A DNA stretch of 64,000 bases from Paroedura picta. Taxonomy: Eukaryota; Chordata; Lepidosauria; Squamata; Gekkonidae. Below the pieces are notes generated by a model. That model saw only the letters and a list, made by a program, of their open reading frames with translations. It was not told where the DNA came from and made no database searches. The DNA is taken from NCBI RefSeq assembly GCF_049243985.1, contig NC_135377.1:77270941-77334940 (forward strand), in the 5' to 3' direction. This document shows positions 22,355 through 32,595 of the stretch, one piece after another; the stretch's first letter is position 1; each line of letters starts with the position of its first letter. A program made the translations under genes and the position numbers.

Positions 22355-23078
22355 GTGTGGAGCAGTGGTCCCCAACCTTTTTGAGGCTGGGGACCGGCAT
22401 GGCAACTGCCCGCGCATGTGCGCCCGCACCCGCGCATTGTGCATGTGCACCCGCGCCCGCGCATTGCGCATGTGTGCCCGCGCGTTGCGCATGTGCACCC
22501 CGCATCGCACATGTGCACCCGCACCCCGCGCCCGCGCATTGCGCATGTGCGCCCCGCGCCCCGCGCATTGCGCATGTGCGCCCGCGCCCCGCACATTGTG
22601 CATGTGCGCCCTGCGCCCCACGCATTGCGCATGTGTGCCCCCGCATTGCGCATGTGCGCCCCCATGCCCCGCGCCTGTGCGCCCCGCCCCCGCGCATTGC
22701 GTATGTGTGCCCATGCACACGCATTGCGCATGTGCGCCCACGCATCGCGCATGTGCGCCCACGCATTGCGCATGTGCGCCCGCGCCCATGCATTGTGCAT
22801 GCGCGACCGCGCCCACGCATTGCGCATGGGCAGCCGAAAACGCACATGCGTAAACGTGCCGCGCAGGCACGATTTTGGCCACGCATGGCACATGTGCACA
22901 TGCGGGCCCGGCCGTGCATGCGCAATGCGCAGCCCTGATTCCCTCTCCCCCCCTTCCGCAGTAAGAAGCTTCCCGGTCCGCAAGGTTGCGGCCTGGGAAG
23001 TTTTTTACTGCGGGGGGGGGCGGGGAGAGGGAGCTGCATCGGGCTGCAGCCCGTGGGTTGGGGACCACTGGTATGGAG
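22355..23078. mobile_element. hAT-type non-autonomous element with internal minisatellite
   Basis: The element is 22363-23070 (708 bp). It starts CAGTGGTCCCCAACC and ends GGTTGGGGACCACTG, an exact 15-base terminal inverted repeat. The flanks are GTGTGGAG and GTATGGAG, an 8-bp duplication with one change. Removing it joins TTTGATTGTGTGGAG to CACAACAAATTG, giving FDCVEHNKLW, the expected BovB RT sequence, which confirms both boundaries. About 22400-22850 is a tandem array of roughly 20-25-bp CpG-rich units. Downstream, GCAGTAAGAAGCTTCCCGG and its inverted partner near 22975-23015 form a second hairpin. There is no transposase. Confidence 0.9.
22400..22850. repeat. CpG-rich minisatellite (alternating purine-pyrimidine)
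   Basis: Irregular tandem repeats around the core GCGCATTGCGCATGTGCGCCC. The dinucleotides GC, CA and TG alternate almost throughout, a composition favouring left-handed Z-DNA. Long open frames on both strands (cysteine/histidine/alanine-rich) are by-products of the repeat and not genes. Confidence 0.85.
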
Positions 23079-24297
23079 CACAACAAATTGTGGCAAGTTC
23101 TTAAAGAGATGGGAATACCAGAGCATCTTATCTGTCTCCTGAGAAACCTATATGCAGCTCAAGAAACAACAGTGAGAACTGAACATGGAATCACTGATTG
23201 GTTCAAAATTGAGAAAGGAGTTCGGCAAGGCTGTATACTGTCGCCTTGCCTATTTAACTTGTATGCAGAGCACATCATGAGAAAGGCGGGGTTAGATGAG
23301 TCACAAACTGGGATCAAGATTGCAGGGAGAAATATCAACAACCTCAGATATGCAGATGATACCACTCTAATGGCAGAAAGGGAACTAAAGAGCCTGTTGA
23401 TGCGGGTGAAGGAGGAGAGTGCAAAAGTTGGCTTGAAACTCAACATCAAGAAAACGAAGATCATGGCATCCGGCCCTCTCAATTCCTGGCAAATAGATGG
23501 GGAAGAAATGGAGATCGTGACAGATTTTATTTTCCTGGGCTCCAAGATCACTGCAGATAGGGACTGCAGCAAAGAAATTAAAAGACACTTGCTCCTGGGG
23601 AGGAAAGCTATGGCAAATCTAGTCAGCATCCTAAAAAGCAGAGACATCACCCTGCCAACAAAAGTGCGTTTAGTCAAGGCTATGGTATTCCCAGTTGCAA
23701 TGTATGGCTGTGAAAGTTGGACCATAAGGAAGGCCGAGCGTCAAAGAATTGAGGCTTTTGAACTCTGAAGCTGGAGAAGGCCAGATCCTGAAGATGAGAA
23801 GACTGGAGAAGACTGTTGAGAAGTGCTGGAGAAGACTCTTGTGAGTCTCTTGGACTGCAAGGTGCATAATCTGGTCAGTCCTAGAGGAGATCATCCCTGA
23901 CTGCTCTTTAGAAAGCTTAATCCTGAAGATGAAACTCAAATACTTTGGCCACCTCATGAGAAGGAAGGACTCCCTGGAGAAGAACCTAATGCTGGGGGCG
24001 ATTGAGGGCAAAAGAAGAAGGGGACGAAAGAGAATGAGGCGGCTGGATGGTGTCACTGAAGCAGTTGGTGCAAGCTTAAATGGACTCTGGGGAATGGTAG
24101 AAGACAGGAAGGATCATTGTCCATGGGGTTGCGATGGGTCGGTCACGACTTCGCACCTAACAACAACATTGTTAGTTTTATATATACCCCTCCTTTCTTG
24201 ACAACAGGGATCCAAAGTGGTGTACCTTGTTCTTTCCATCTGTTCCTTGAGGTTAGATTGAGAATATATGACTGGGCAATGGTCACTGAGAAAGCTT

Positions 24298-24570
24298 CCA
24301 GTTTGGTGTAGTGGTTAGCATTGCAGACTTCTAATCTGGTGAGCCAGGTTCGATTCTGCACTCCCCCTCATGCAGGCTGGCTGGGTAACCTTGGGTTCAC
24401 TACAGCACTGATAAAGCTGTTCTGAAAGAGTAGCGATATCAGGGCTCTCTCAGCCTCACCCACCTCACAGGGTTTCTGTTGTGGGAAGAGGAAAGGGAAG
24501 GCAAATGTAAGCCACTTTGAGACTCTATTGGTAGAGAAAAGTAGCATATAAGAACCAACTATTCTTCTTC
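24298..24570 (+). mobile_element. tRNA-derived SINE
   Basis: The head TGGTGTAGTGGTTAGCA resembles a pol III A box and GGTTCGATTC a B box. The body reads TTGGGTTCACTACAGCACTG, CTCACAGGGTTTCTGTTGTG and TAAGCCACTTTGAGAC, and the tail AGCATATAAGAACCAACT is followed by TTCTTCTTC. A second copy lies at 46046-46320. A further partial repeat of the SINE body follows at about 24571-24635. Confidence 0.82.
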
Positions 24571-24639
24571 AGTAATATCAGGGCTCTTTCAGCCTCAACT
24601 CCCTCTCAGGGTGTGGGGAGAGGAAAGAGAATGCATGCA

Positions 24640-25127
24640 AATGTTGTCCCCATCTTCAACAAAGGAAAAAAAGAGGATCTGGGTAACTATCAACCCATCA
24701 GCTTGACATCTGTAGCTGGAAAATTTTTGGAACAAATCTTCATACAGTCAGTCGTTGAGCAGCTGGAACAAAGAGCTGTGATTTCTAAGACTCAGCATGG
24801 GTTTCGCAAGAACAAATCAGGTCAGACCAACCTTATCTCTTTTTTTGAGAAAGTGATTACCTTGCTGGATCAGGGAAATGCCGTGGACATAGTTTATCTG
24901 GATTTCAGTAAAGCATTTGATAAGGTTCCACATGATACACTTGTTCACAAGTTGGTAAAATGCGGTATGGATCCTAATTCTGTCAGGTGGATCAATAACT
25001 GGTTAACAGATAGTACCAAAAGTGTACTTATTAATGGTTCAGAATCCTCTTGGAGAAGAGTGACGAGTGGAGTTCCCCAGAGATCTGTCCTGGGGCCTGT
25101 GTTGTTCAACATATTTATAAATAAAAT
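24640..25127 (+). mobile_element. CR1-clade LINE RT fragment (diverged subfamily)
   Basis: A 175-residue frame reads [55 protein letters not shown] and [20 protein letters not shown]. It carries the NYRPISLTSV-type RT start but differs much from the abundant CR1 here. It is cut off at 25127 by the next repeat. Confidence 0.85.
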
Positions 25128-25215
25128 CAGAGCCCAGTAGCACCTTTAAGACCAACAACGATTTATTCAAGGTGTGAGCTTTCGAGTGCAAGCACTCTTT
25201 GTCAGACTTTGTCAG
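25128..25215 (-). repeat. Interspersed repeat with AAAATCAGAG end
   Basis: AAAATCAGAGCCCAGTAGC followed by ACCTTTAAGACCAACAACG and GATTTATTCAAGG. The same words occur as a foldback at 30370-30470. Probably the 3' end of a SINE or LINE family; not identified further. Confidence 0.6.
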
Positions 25216-25618
25216 ACTAAGAACTGACCATCATAACAGTATGAATATATAAGCAAAAGTTTGTGAACGTATTTTTCTTTGTTTGTTGTTTTAACGCCAC
25301 ATGTACTCTGCTAGCCACTGCGTTACTTGCCTCATCAAGGCACTCTGCTAACTTTAAGCATATTAAGACTTTACCAATCCTTAATATCCAACAGGTTTTG
25401 GGCCCCAGTGGTAATAACCTTCAGCTCTCCAAATTTTGAGCTCCAGGTATTTATGATTGTTGCTAAAAAAAAAAAAGGCAGATGTGCTTATTCAGAGTGG
25501 CAGAGAAAACTTTTTGAATGACTTGTGAGCCCCAATCAGCTCAGAAACTCAGAAGCTAGATTGACAGGTTTTGCACAAGGCATAGAGAGAGATCCGTGTG
25601 TGTGTTTCCTTGAGAGCA
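25216..25618. other. No gene seen
   Basis: Unassigned sequence, AT-rich, with an A-run at about 25466. It may include the left flank of the Copia-like remnant that follows, but no LTR could be recognised. Confidence 0.35.
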
Positions 25619-27318
25619 CAGCTTGATCTCTTGTTATTTTAACGATGGCTGAGCCCAGGAAATCTGAATTGAAGGCAGGACTCGTTCCCTTGAGAACAGA
25701 TAATTTCCATGACAGAAAAGGGCACCTTTTCATGGTCCTCACAGCAGAAAATTTGCTGGAATCTGTCCAGAACTGTCCTCCTGACGCTCCAAGCTCTCAC
25801 CCAACGGAAGATGAGAAGAGGAGTTATACAAAGTGACAAACCACCGATGCGAAGGCCTGTGTCATACTAACGTCCACCGTGAGTATGTATCATTTCCCTG
25901 ATTTATTGAATTTGAAATCCGTCCATGAAATTTTAAAGTTTCTGGAATCACAATTGTGTAAAAGAGGCTGGGCATATCCTTCTGAAATCATTAAGAAATT
26001 GCACGCAATGGAATTTGAAGAGGGGAAGTAATTTGATGAACATATATTAATTATGAAATCATACTTCCGTGAACTTGCTGCCTGTAATCAGCCATATCTG
26101 GAAGTTGAAAGATGAATGTTTTGCTGGCATCCATGTCCTACTCCTTTAATCCCACGATTAGCCACATACTGCAAAAGCCTGATGCAGACTTGGATCAAGC
26201 GATAGCAATGCTGTCTGATGAAATTCTGGGAAGGGCGGGATTGAGAAACAAACAAAAAGATAGCCTGTCACAAAATCACAAAGCGTTCGCTTACAAAGTT
26301 GACTTGCGGGGAGGAAGAAAGCAGACAAAGGGGTCCTCTGATAACAGATTCCAAAGGGGCCATTATATCAATTTGCATGGCAATAAATGAGATGCCATGG
26401 AAACCAGAGGTGGCTGGGAAGGTCACGTGACAGAAACTGACCAGGTATAAAGTGTCAATAGAGGCGCGCATTCCGGCTGCAAGGGGCAGCAAAGAAGAAC
26501 TCCAGGGCAGTTGACAAACCACAAGGAAAGTCAGCAGAGAATCCAGCAGAGAAAAACAAGTGCTGAGAGACAGACAGGACAGAGGAGACAGAAATTGTAT
26601 ATACTAATTTTGTGGTGAGCTAGGACATAAGGCTTTTCAATGCAATCAGAAAAGTAAAGTGATGAACTCTAACCATAAGGAAAAGTCTCACAAAGCTTAC
26701 TCTGCCAGTTTGGAACAAACAAACAGTAGATATATCTTGGATTCTGGATGCACCGACCACATTTCAAATAATGCTGAATTCTTTTATGAACTGTTTGATA
26801 GTCCTGAGATACCTGGTTTTATTGGGAATGGAATTTGTCTTAATGCAACCAAGAAAGGACATTCAATTTTGCCTTGCTCATTACCAGATGGGAGCACCTA
26901 TGAACCTATTGTGTTGTCTATCTGTTAAAGCAAGTCAGAAATGCTCCTGCATCTGAAGCACTATGTGGCTATGACGTCCAATATCTTCCAACAAAAAGAG
27001 CAAGTGCTACGTTCAAACAATGCCGGAGAAATACTGCCTAAGGAGACACAGCAGTACCTGAGAAGCGAAGATATCCAGCACCAAACAACCGTTCCCTACA
27101 ATCCAGAACAGAACGGATTTGCTGAAAGGAAGAACAGAACACTACTAGATGTGGTAAGATCTATGCTGACATATGCCATTCTATCAGCAGAATTCTGGGG
27201 AGAGGCAGTCATGAATGCAACATACACACAGAATAGGCTATACACAAAGTCCACTGGGCATACACCCTATGAACTGTGGCATGAACACAAACCAACAGGC
27301 AAGAGTTGGTGGATGAAG
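25619..27318 (+). mobile_element. Ty1/Copia-type LTR element remnant (internal region)
   Basis: A broken internal fragment with no recognisable LTRs. In order: a Copia-style gag start (about 25645-25830), further gag (about 25950-26300), a CCHC zinc knuckle (FCGELGHKAFQC, near 26610-26645), the protease block YILDSGCTDHISN (about 26730-26770), and integrase core pieces YNPEQNGFAERKNRTLLD and AEFWGEAVMNATY (about 27090-27240). RT and RNase H are absent, replaced at 27319 by an antisense CR1. It has several breaks. It looks much older than the Gypsy copy. A TATAAAG at about 26445 in a non-gag stretch may belong to another small insertion. Confidence 0.85.
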
Positions 27319-28085
27319 AGCTCCTCACATAACTGAAAAATCTTTTCTTGTTACAATGGGCTTCCCTGGCCAATCTTAGCTCACTCTCAGCTTTGGCCTT
27401 TCTGATGATTGATCTACAGTGCCTAGTAACCTGTAGGTACTCTTCTTTAGAGCTCTGTCCTTCCCTCCATTTCCTGAACTTTTCTTTCCATTTCCTTTTC
27501 TTTCTTAGTTCCTCTTGAAGTTCTCTGTTCATCCAAATAGGCTTCTTAGAGCTCCTGCAGTGTTTTCGTCTTTCTGGGACAGTAATTGATTGAGCATGCA
27601 ATAGCTCTTGCTTGAGTAGCGCCCACCCTTCACATGCTCCCTTCCCTTCCAGCATTAGTATAAAGGCATCTGAATCCTTTGAGTTTTGGTTCCCTATGAG
27701 CTGTCCTTCCTGGTTGGGCTGTCCCCGATCGGTCTCCTTCCTTACACTCCCTATGTTGAAGGTCTCCTTCCCCTTGTGGCTTCAGTTTAAAGCTCTCCTG
27801 ATGAATCTCCCCAGGTTCCTGCCAAACACATTCTTCCCCAACTTCAATAAGTGCAGTCCATCAGGTGCTCAAGAAAGCCTATCCCATGGTCCCAGAAACC
27901 AAATCTCTCCTGCCGGCACCAACTACGCAGCCACTGATTCACCTCCGTTATCTTCCGCTCCCGACACATTCCTCTTCCCTTGACAGGCAAGATTGTAGAG
28001 AATACCACTTGTGTCCCCATTTGCTTGAGCTTCCTCCCTAGATCTTGATAGTCTGTTTTAATAGGAGCGATGGTATTCACGGACT
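27319..28085 (-). mobile_element. CR1 LINE with endonuclease deleted
   Basis: Antisense CR1. From 27319 to about 27655 it is the ORF2 linker (MLEGKGACEGWALLKQELL, WMNRELQEELRKKRK, AREAHCNKKRFFSYVRS). At about 27655 it jumps directly to the ORF1/ORF2 junction, and 27780-28080 is the ORF1 tail (APIKTDYQDLGRKLKQMG, WLRSWCRQERFGFWDHG). The entire endonuclease domain is missing. Confidence 0.85.
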
Positions 28086-28290
28086 GTTGGTATTTCGTTA
28101 CTATATTACTGGTATTTCGTTACTGGTATTTCGTTCTGTTGATATAAAGTTATGTGCCTACATGCTTCTTTCACTGTTGCCCCTTAGAAGATGGGTTTTT
28201 GGACACTGCTGTTTACTACCAGAAGGAATCACAAAGCTGTTAACAAACACATTTTCCATTCATCTCCCCACAATATACAACCTTTGAGGG
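28086..28290. other. No gene seen
   Basis: Short repeats of GGTATTTCGTTACT at about 28089-28135, otherwise unassigned. Confidence 0.35.
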
Positions 28291-28293
28291 ATG

Positions 28294-28690
28294 TGGGCTT
28301 GTGAGAGCTCAGAGAGAACTGGGAATGGCCCTGAGGCACCAAACAGGCCTCAGATGTCTCTAAGCAATTTATAATAGCCTTCCCTTCCTCTCCCCTAACA
28401 GTCACCTATGAGTGAAGTGGGGCTGAGAGCTTTGTGAGAACTGGGAATGGCGCACAGTCACCCAGCAGCCTCAGATGTCCCTAAGCAGTTTAGAATCACC
28501 TTCCCTTCCTCTCCCCATAACAGACACCCTCTGAGAGAAGTGGGGCTGAGAGCTGTGAGATAACTGGGATGCCCCCCAGTCACCCAGCAGGCCTCAGTTG
28601 TCTCTAAGCAGTTTAAAATCACCTATTCTTCCTCTCCCCATAACAGACACCCTCTGAGAGAAGTGGGGCTGAGAGCTCTGTGGGGCAGCC
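28294..28690. repeat. Tandem repeat, about 119-bp unit, ~3.2 copies
   Basis: The block GTGGGGCTGAGAGCT recurs at about 28420, 28541 and 28662, with a diverged one near 28300. Each unit holds AACTGGGAATGG, CACCCAGCAG, CCTCAGATGTC, TAAGCA and CTTCCTCTCCCC. The words resemble the middle of the tRNA-derived SINE, so it may be an internal SINE expansion. Confidence 0.75.
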
Positions 28691-29094
28691 AGCAGTCCCT
28701 CGGCCCCCGACCCAGAGCAGCAGTCAAGGCCTCATTTCCCATTCCCAAGCAGCAGAGGTTTTCTGGCATTGAGGGCAGCAGCAGGCAGGCCCCTCCGTCA
28801 CCCCCTCTCCAGACCAGTGCCCCTGACTCTGACCTCTGTCTCTGGCGATGTCCAGTGGCCAAATGGCGGCTACTGGCCTTGTGGGCTTTGTGGGGGATGG
28901 GCCATATGGTCGCTGGCCAATCAGGAGGGATGTACCGGATGGGCAGGGGCGGATGCACTGGGTGGACAGGGCCCTGGACAGTCTCCTCCCAGGAGGCTGT
29001 TCCCAAAATATAAAAGGGAGCAAAAAGTGTTAAAGATGCCTTTGATGTATTTAAGCAGCCAAGGACATAATTGGTTCCACTTCTACTAAAAGCA
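28691..29094. other. No gene recognised
   Basis: GC-rich sequence with overlapping short open frames on both strands, none resembling a known family. Confidence 0.35.
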
Positions 29095-30018
29095 AGTTCC
29101 ACATGTCTATCCTCCCCCACAGTCCCTCAGGTATGTGGGTCCCAGACCACAGAGGGCCTTAAAGGTAAGAACCAACACCTTAAACCAGATCAGGCAGCAA
29201 CCGGTAACCAATGCAGCTGCCTTAGCACTGGCTGGATATGGGCCCTCCAAGATGTCCCAGTGAGGACCCTAGCAGCTGCATTTTGCATCAGCTGTAACTT
29301 CCACATCAAGCTTAAGGGTAGGCCCGTGTACCGCAAGTTACGGAAATCTATTCTGGAAGTGACCGTTGCATGGATCACTGTGGCCAGATGTTTGGAGGAC
29401 AGGTAGGGCGCTAGTAGCCGAGCCTAGCGAAGATGGAAAAATGCCTGGCTGGCAACCTTCTTGACTTGAGCCTCCAATGTCAACAAGGCATCAAAGGTCA
29501 CTCCCAAATTCCTGGCCTGGGATGCGATGGCCAGTTGCATCCCTGCCAAGGTGGGTAGGCGCACTTCCAGCCCTGCCACCCAGCCACAGGACCTCCATCT
29601 TGGGGGGGTTGAGTTTCAGGTGACTCTGTTCAAGCCATCCAGCCACGGCTTCCAAACATCTGGCAAATGGTTCCAGGGGAGAGTCCAGGCGGCCGGCCGT
29701 CAGGAGATACAGCTGGGTGTCATCCGCATACTGATGACAACCCAAGCCATAGCTCCACACCAGCTGGGCCAGAGGGCACATAAAGATGTTAAACAAGGTG
29801 GGGGAGAGAACCGAGCCCTGTGGGACCGCACAAGGGAGCTGAACAGGTCTCGATAACTCCTCCCCCACTGCCACCCTCTGGGTCCGGTTTAGGAGAAAGG
29901 AGCGTATCCAGCACAAGGCTGTGCCCTGTATCCCCATTCCGGCGAGGCGGCTAGCCAGTAGTTCATGGTCAACCTGCCTCTTCATACAAAAAAACTGTCC
30001 AGGTGGGCTTACTCCCAA
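29095..30018 (-). mobile_element. L2-clade LINE, RT fragment
   Basis: The minus strand has a 175-residue frame at 29491-30018: GIQGTALCWIRSFLLNRTQ, AVPQGSVLSPTLFNIFM, CHQYADDTQLYLL, WLEQSHLKLNPPKMEVLWLG. The C-terminal part at 29190-29378 reads IHATVTSRIDF and LRQLHWLPVAA. This is the L2 pattern and is distinct from CR1. Truncated at both ends. Confidence 0.85.
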
Positions 30019-30369
30019 TGAACTCAGAGGGTCTTATAGGTGAGTAGCCATGTGTGGAAAGGAGCAATTCTGGGATGAGCCTGCCTTGGTCTCTAGCACC
30101 TGCGCTCTTTCTTGAGGGAGGAGGTCCATTAAAACCCCCCTCCTTGCTTTGTTTTGCTGAACCACAATTTTATGAAAAGGTCTAAACAATATTCTTTTAT
30201 GCTTCCATGAGGGTTTTTTAATCAAAAATATTTTGCTTTTATTATATTTTATAATACAATACCAAAGGATAGAAAGTGGATACAAAATCCCCCAAAGGGG
30301 TGTAAATATGATTCTCTAACTCTTTCATTTACCGCTGCTTATCTAAAAAGCCTGTATAATAATTCCATT
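30019..30369. other. No gene seen
   Basis: AT-rich from about 30160; unassigned. Confidence 0.35.
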
Positions 30370-30510
30370 AAAATCAGAGTCCTTTAAGACCAACAAAGAT
30401 TTATTCAAGGCATGAGCAAACTTGAATAAATCTTTGTTGGTCTTAAAGGTGCTACTGGACTCTGATTTTATTGTGCTACTTCAGACCAACACAGCTACCC
30501 ATTTGAATCT
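30370..30510. repeat. Foldback of the AAAATCAGAG repeat
   Basis: AAAATCAGAGTCC and CTTTAAGACCAACAAAG at 30370-30409 are repeated inverted as CTTGAATAAATCTTTGTTGG (30421-30440) and GACTCTGATTTT (30458-30469). The right side continues GTGCTACTTCAGACCAACAC. Two partial copies lie head to head; the same family occurs at 25128. Confidence 0.7.
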
Positions 30511-30565
30511 AATAATGCAATTGTTCTTGAAATTCTTGTGTTCTTCTTCCTTTGACTTGACTACA

Positions 30566-30645
30566 TGAGGGGAGGGTTTCCAGTTGACCCAGCTCTAAAG
30601 CTTTTTGCAGCCAAGGTCATTCCTCACCTACTATATGGCATCGAC
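30566..30645 (+). mobile_element. Unassigned LINE ORF2 fragment, left of CR1 insertion
   Basis: The frame reads DPALKLFAAKVIPHLLYGI. It joins across the CR1 insertion to IWGWKEQITNSLEPIQ at 31375, so both belong to one LINE copy. Confidence 0.7.
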
Positions 30646-31375
30646 TTCAAGAAGGACGTAGATAAAATTGAAAGGGTACAGAGGAGAGCGACGAAGATGA
30701 TCTGGGGCCAAGGGACCAAGCCCTATGAAGATAGGTTGAGGGACTTGGGAATGTTCAGCCTGGAGAAAAGGAGGTTGAGAGGGGACATGATAGCCCTCTT
30801 TAAGTATTTGAAAGGTTGTCACTTGGAGGAGGGCAGGATGCTGTTTCTGCTGGCTGCAGAGGAGAGGACACGCAGTAATGGGTTTAAACTTCAAGTACAA
30901 CGATATAGGCTAGATATCAGGAAAAAGTTTTTCACAGTCAGAGTAGTTCAGCAGTGGAATAGGCTGCCTAAGGAGGTGGTGGACTCCCTGGAGAAGAGCC
31001 TAATGCTGGGAGCGATCGAGGGCAAAAGAAGAAGGGGACGACAGAGAATGAGGTGGCTGGATGGAGTCACTGAAGCAGTAGGTGCAAACTTAAATGGACT
31101 CCGGGGAATGGTAGAGGACAGGAAGGCCTGGAGGATCATTGTCCATGGGGTCGCGATGGGTCGGACACGACTTCGCACATAACAACAATAACAAAGGAGG
31201 TGGTGAGCTCCCCCTCACTGGCAGTCTTCAAGCAAAGGTTGGATACACACTTTTCTTGGATGCTTTAGGATGCTTAGGGCTGATCCTGCGTTGAGCAGGG
31301 GGTTGGACTAGATGGCCTGTATGGCCCCTTCCAACTCTATGATTCTATGATTCTATGATTCTATGATTCTATGAC
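30643..31375 (+). mobile_element. CR1 3' end inserted in another LINE, split by BovB
   Basis: Plus-strand CR1 starts FKKDVDKIERVQRRATKMIW at about 30646. It runs to 30981, is split by a BovB tail (30982-31193), and ends in the octamer repeat ATTCTATG x4 at about 31340-31372. Removing it restores CTATATGGCATC to TGGGGCTGG in the host LINE frame. Confidence 0.9.
30970..31205 (+). mobile_element. BovB 3' end with 12-bp target duplication
   Basis: The insert 30982-31193 (212 bp) begins GACTCCCTGGAGAAGAGCC and ends GGTCGGACACGACTTCGCAC plus AACAACAATAACA. It is flanked by AAGGAGGTGGTG at 30970-30981 and 31194-31205. A clean 5'-truncated retrotransposition event. Confidence 0.92.
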
Positions 31376-32280
31376 ATCTGGGGCTGGAAAGAACAAATAA
31401 CCAACAGCTTGGAGCCCATTCAGAACTTTTTCTTCAGACGTATCCTGGCTCTTCCAAAAGGGTCGCCTGCAGCCCTGATGAGGGCAGAGCTTGGTTTCCC
31501 CTCACTCAAAGCCCGTGCCCACTTAGCTATTCTGAAATCTTGGAAGAAAGACATCACAACTAAATTAGATTCTTTAAGCCATCAAAGTTTTAAGCTCTTA
31601 TTGAGAAAAGACAGGACTCGGTCTGATTTTTTTAGCTCCATTCTTTCACGCTATACCATACCAGATGACTTACTGTATACATCAGCCAATATCTCTGATG
31701 TACGTGATTGGGTGCTCAAAGATGATTCATTGATTGATCACTCTTCAGTTCTGCTATCACAATCAGCCCCATGGTATAAAACAATTAAAGAAGACTGTTC
31801 TAGAGCATCATATTTAGTAAACATAACAACATGCAATCTTAGAATGGCCCTAACAACTTTGCGGTTTGAAATGATGCCATCAGCCATGCTCTCTGGGCGA
31901 TATCTCCAAATACCCACAGCCCAATGCCTATGTATATGTGGAAACCTGCCCCACTATGTTTTGGCTTGTCCCTGTACTCCGAACCCAGGGGCAAATTCCT
32001 TGCCAAGTTACTATCGAACTAATATCCAACTTCTGATTTTAACAAAGTCACCTATCTTTTATCAGATGTCGACCCCTATATTTCATATAGGGTGGCACTT
32101 TTCTCTCTGGCCACCAGGAAGATCCGAGCCAAAGCTTTTTTACAGGAGCCCACACCTTGATAGACCATATTTTCCAGTAGCTCTTGTTTAAAATGTTATG
32201 TACACAATATTGGAGAATATTGTTTTATTCGTATTTGTACCATATTGCTTTTAAAGTCTACATACAATAAATGTTATCAT
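31373..32280 (+). mobile_element. Unassigned LINE, ORF2 C-terminal region and 3' UTR
   Basis: An open frame of 260 residues (31409-32191) begins IQNFFFRRILALPKGSPAAL and MRAELGFPSLKARAHLAIL. It ends with a cysteine-rich segment, CLCICGNLPHYVLACP, of the kind found after RT in several LINE clades. The 3' UTR has AATAAA at about 32268. It is neither CR1, L2 nor BovB. The frame is unbroken over its length, so this is a relatively young copy, cut only by the CR1 insertion. Confidence 0.7.
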
Positions 32281-32284
32281 ATCG

Positions 32285-32595
32285 TATTTGACTGAATCGA
32301 CTACTTAATTTGGCCATTTTTGAAAGTTCAGCCAGTTTGTCAAACCAATCCAGCAATGATGGTACTGATGAGACTTTCCACATTTTTGCCAGAGTAATTC
32401 TCACAGATGTAGAGTGAAAAAAGACCTCTGCTTGACGTGGTAGATTTTCTGGGCAAACACTTAACAACATATACTCTGTGTTCATGGGGAACTTAAAGTT
32501 TCATAATTTCCAATACAGAATGAAGTTTCCCCCCAAATTTATAGATTTTGCTACACCTCCACCACATGTGGAAAAATGAACCAGTTTTGAACCAT
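32285..32595 (-). mobile_element. L1-like LINE ORF2 C-terminal fragment
   Basis: The minus strand reads FPHMWWRCSKIYKF near 32590, the HxWWxC-like block at the end of L1 ORF2, followed by degenerate sequence with stops. A plus-strand relative covering a neighbouring part is at 53570-54110. Confidence 0.6.

Larger units (their letters stand above)
20796..24170 (+). mobile_element. BovB/RTE LINE, near full length, with insertions
   Basis: The 5' UTR begins near 20796 (GGATCGCTGCCTTGTAGTGG, then CCACTGGAGAAGGAAATGGC at 20922). The frame EDEPLRSEAVQY leads into the endonuclease start NIRSMNQGKLDVVKQEM and ISELKWIGMGEFNSDDH (about 21160-21335). The rest of the endonuclease is missing. RT starts at about 21460 (LSNFKASGGESIPVELF, IPIAKKGNAKVCSYYR). 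It continues at 23071-23780 with GVRQGCILSPCLFN, LRYADDTTLMAE and FIFLGSKITAD, and its C-terminus at 23929-24110 reads KYFGHLMRRKDSLEK. It ends GGGTCGGTCACGACTTCGCA plus AACAACAA at about 24168. Breaks include a stop near 21556, the loss of most of the endonuclease, an insertion at about 21970-22330, and a hAT element at 22363. Confidence 0.9.

Noticed and set aside
22331-23126. Overlapping 160-290-residue cysteine/histidine-rich frames on both strands
   Set aside because: They coincide with the CpG-rich minisatellite inside a hAT element; repeat composition explains them.
24298-24375. tRNA gene (A and B boxes present)
   Set aside because: The tRNA-like part is imperfect and continues into a SINE body and tail; a second copy lies at 46 kb.
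26390-26600. TATAAAG and downstream sequence as a promoter
   Set aside because: No transcript start, gene or element boundary could be linked to it; left as a possible small insertion in the Copia remnant.
28623-29120. Possible host exon in the GC-rich stretch
   Set aside because: Frames overlap on both strands, none has a domain, and no convincing splice sites were found.
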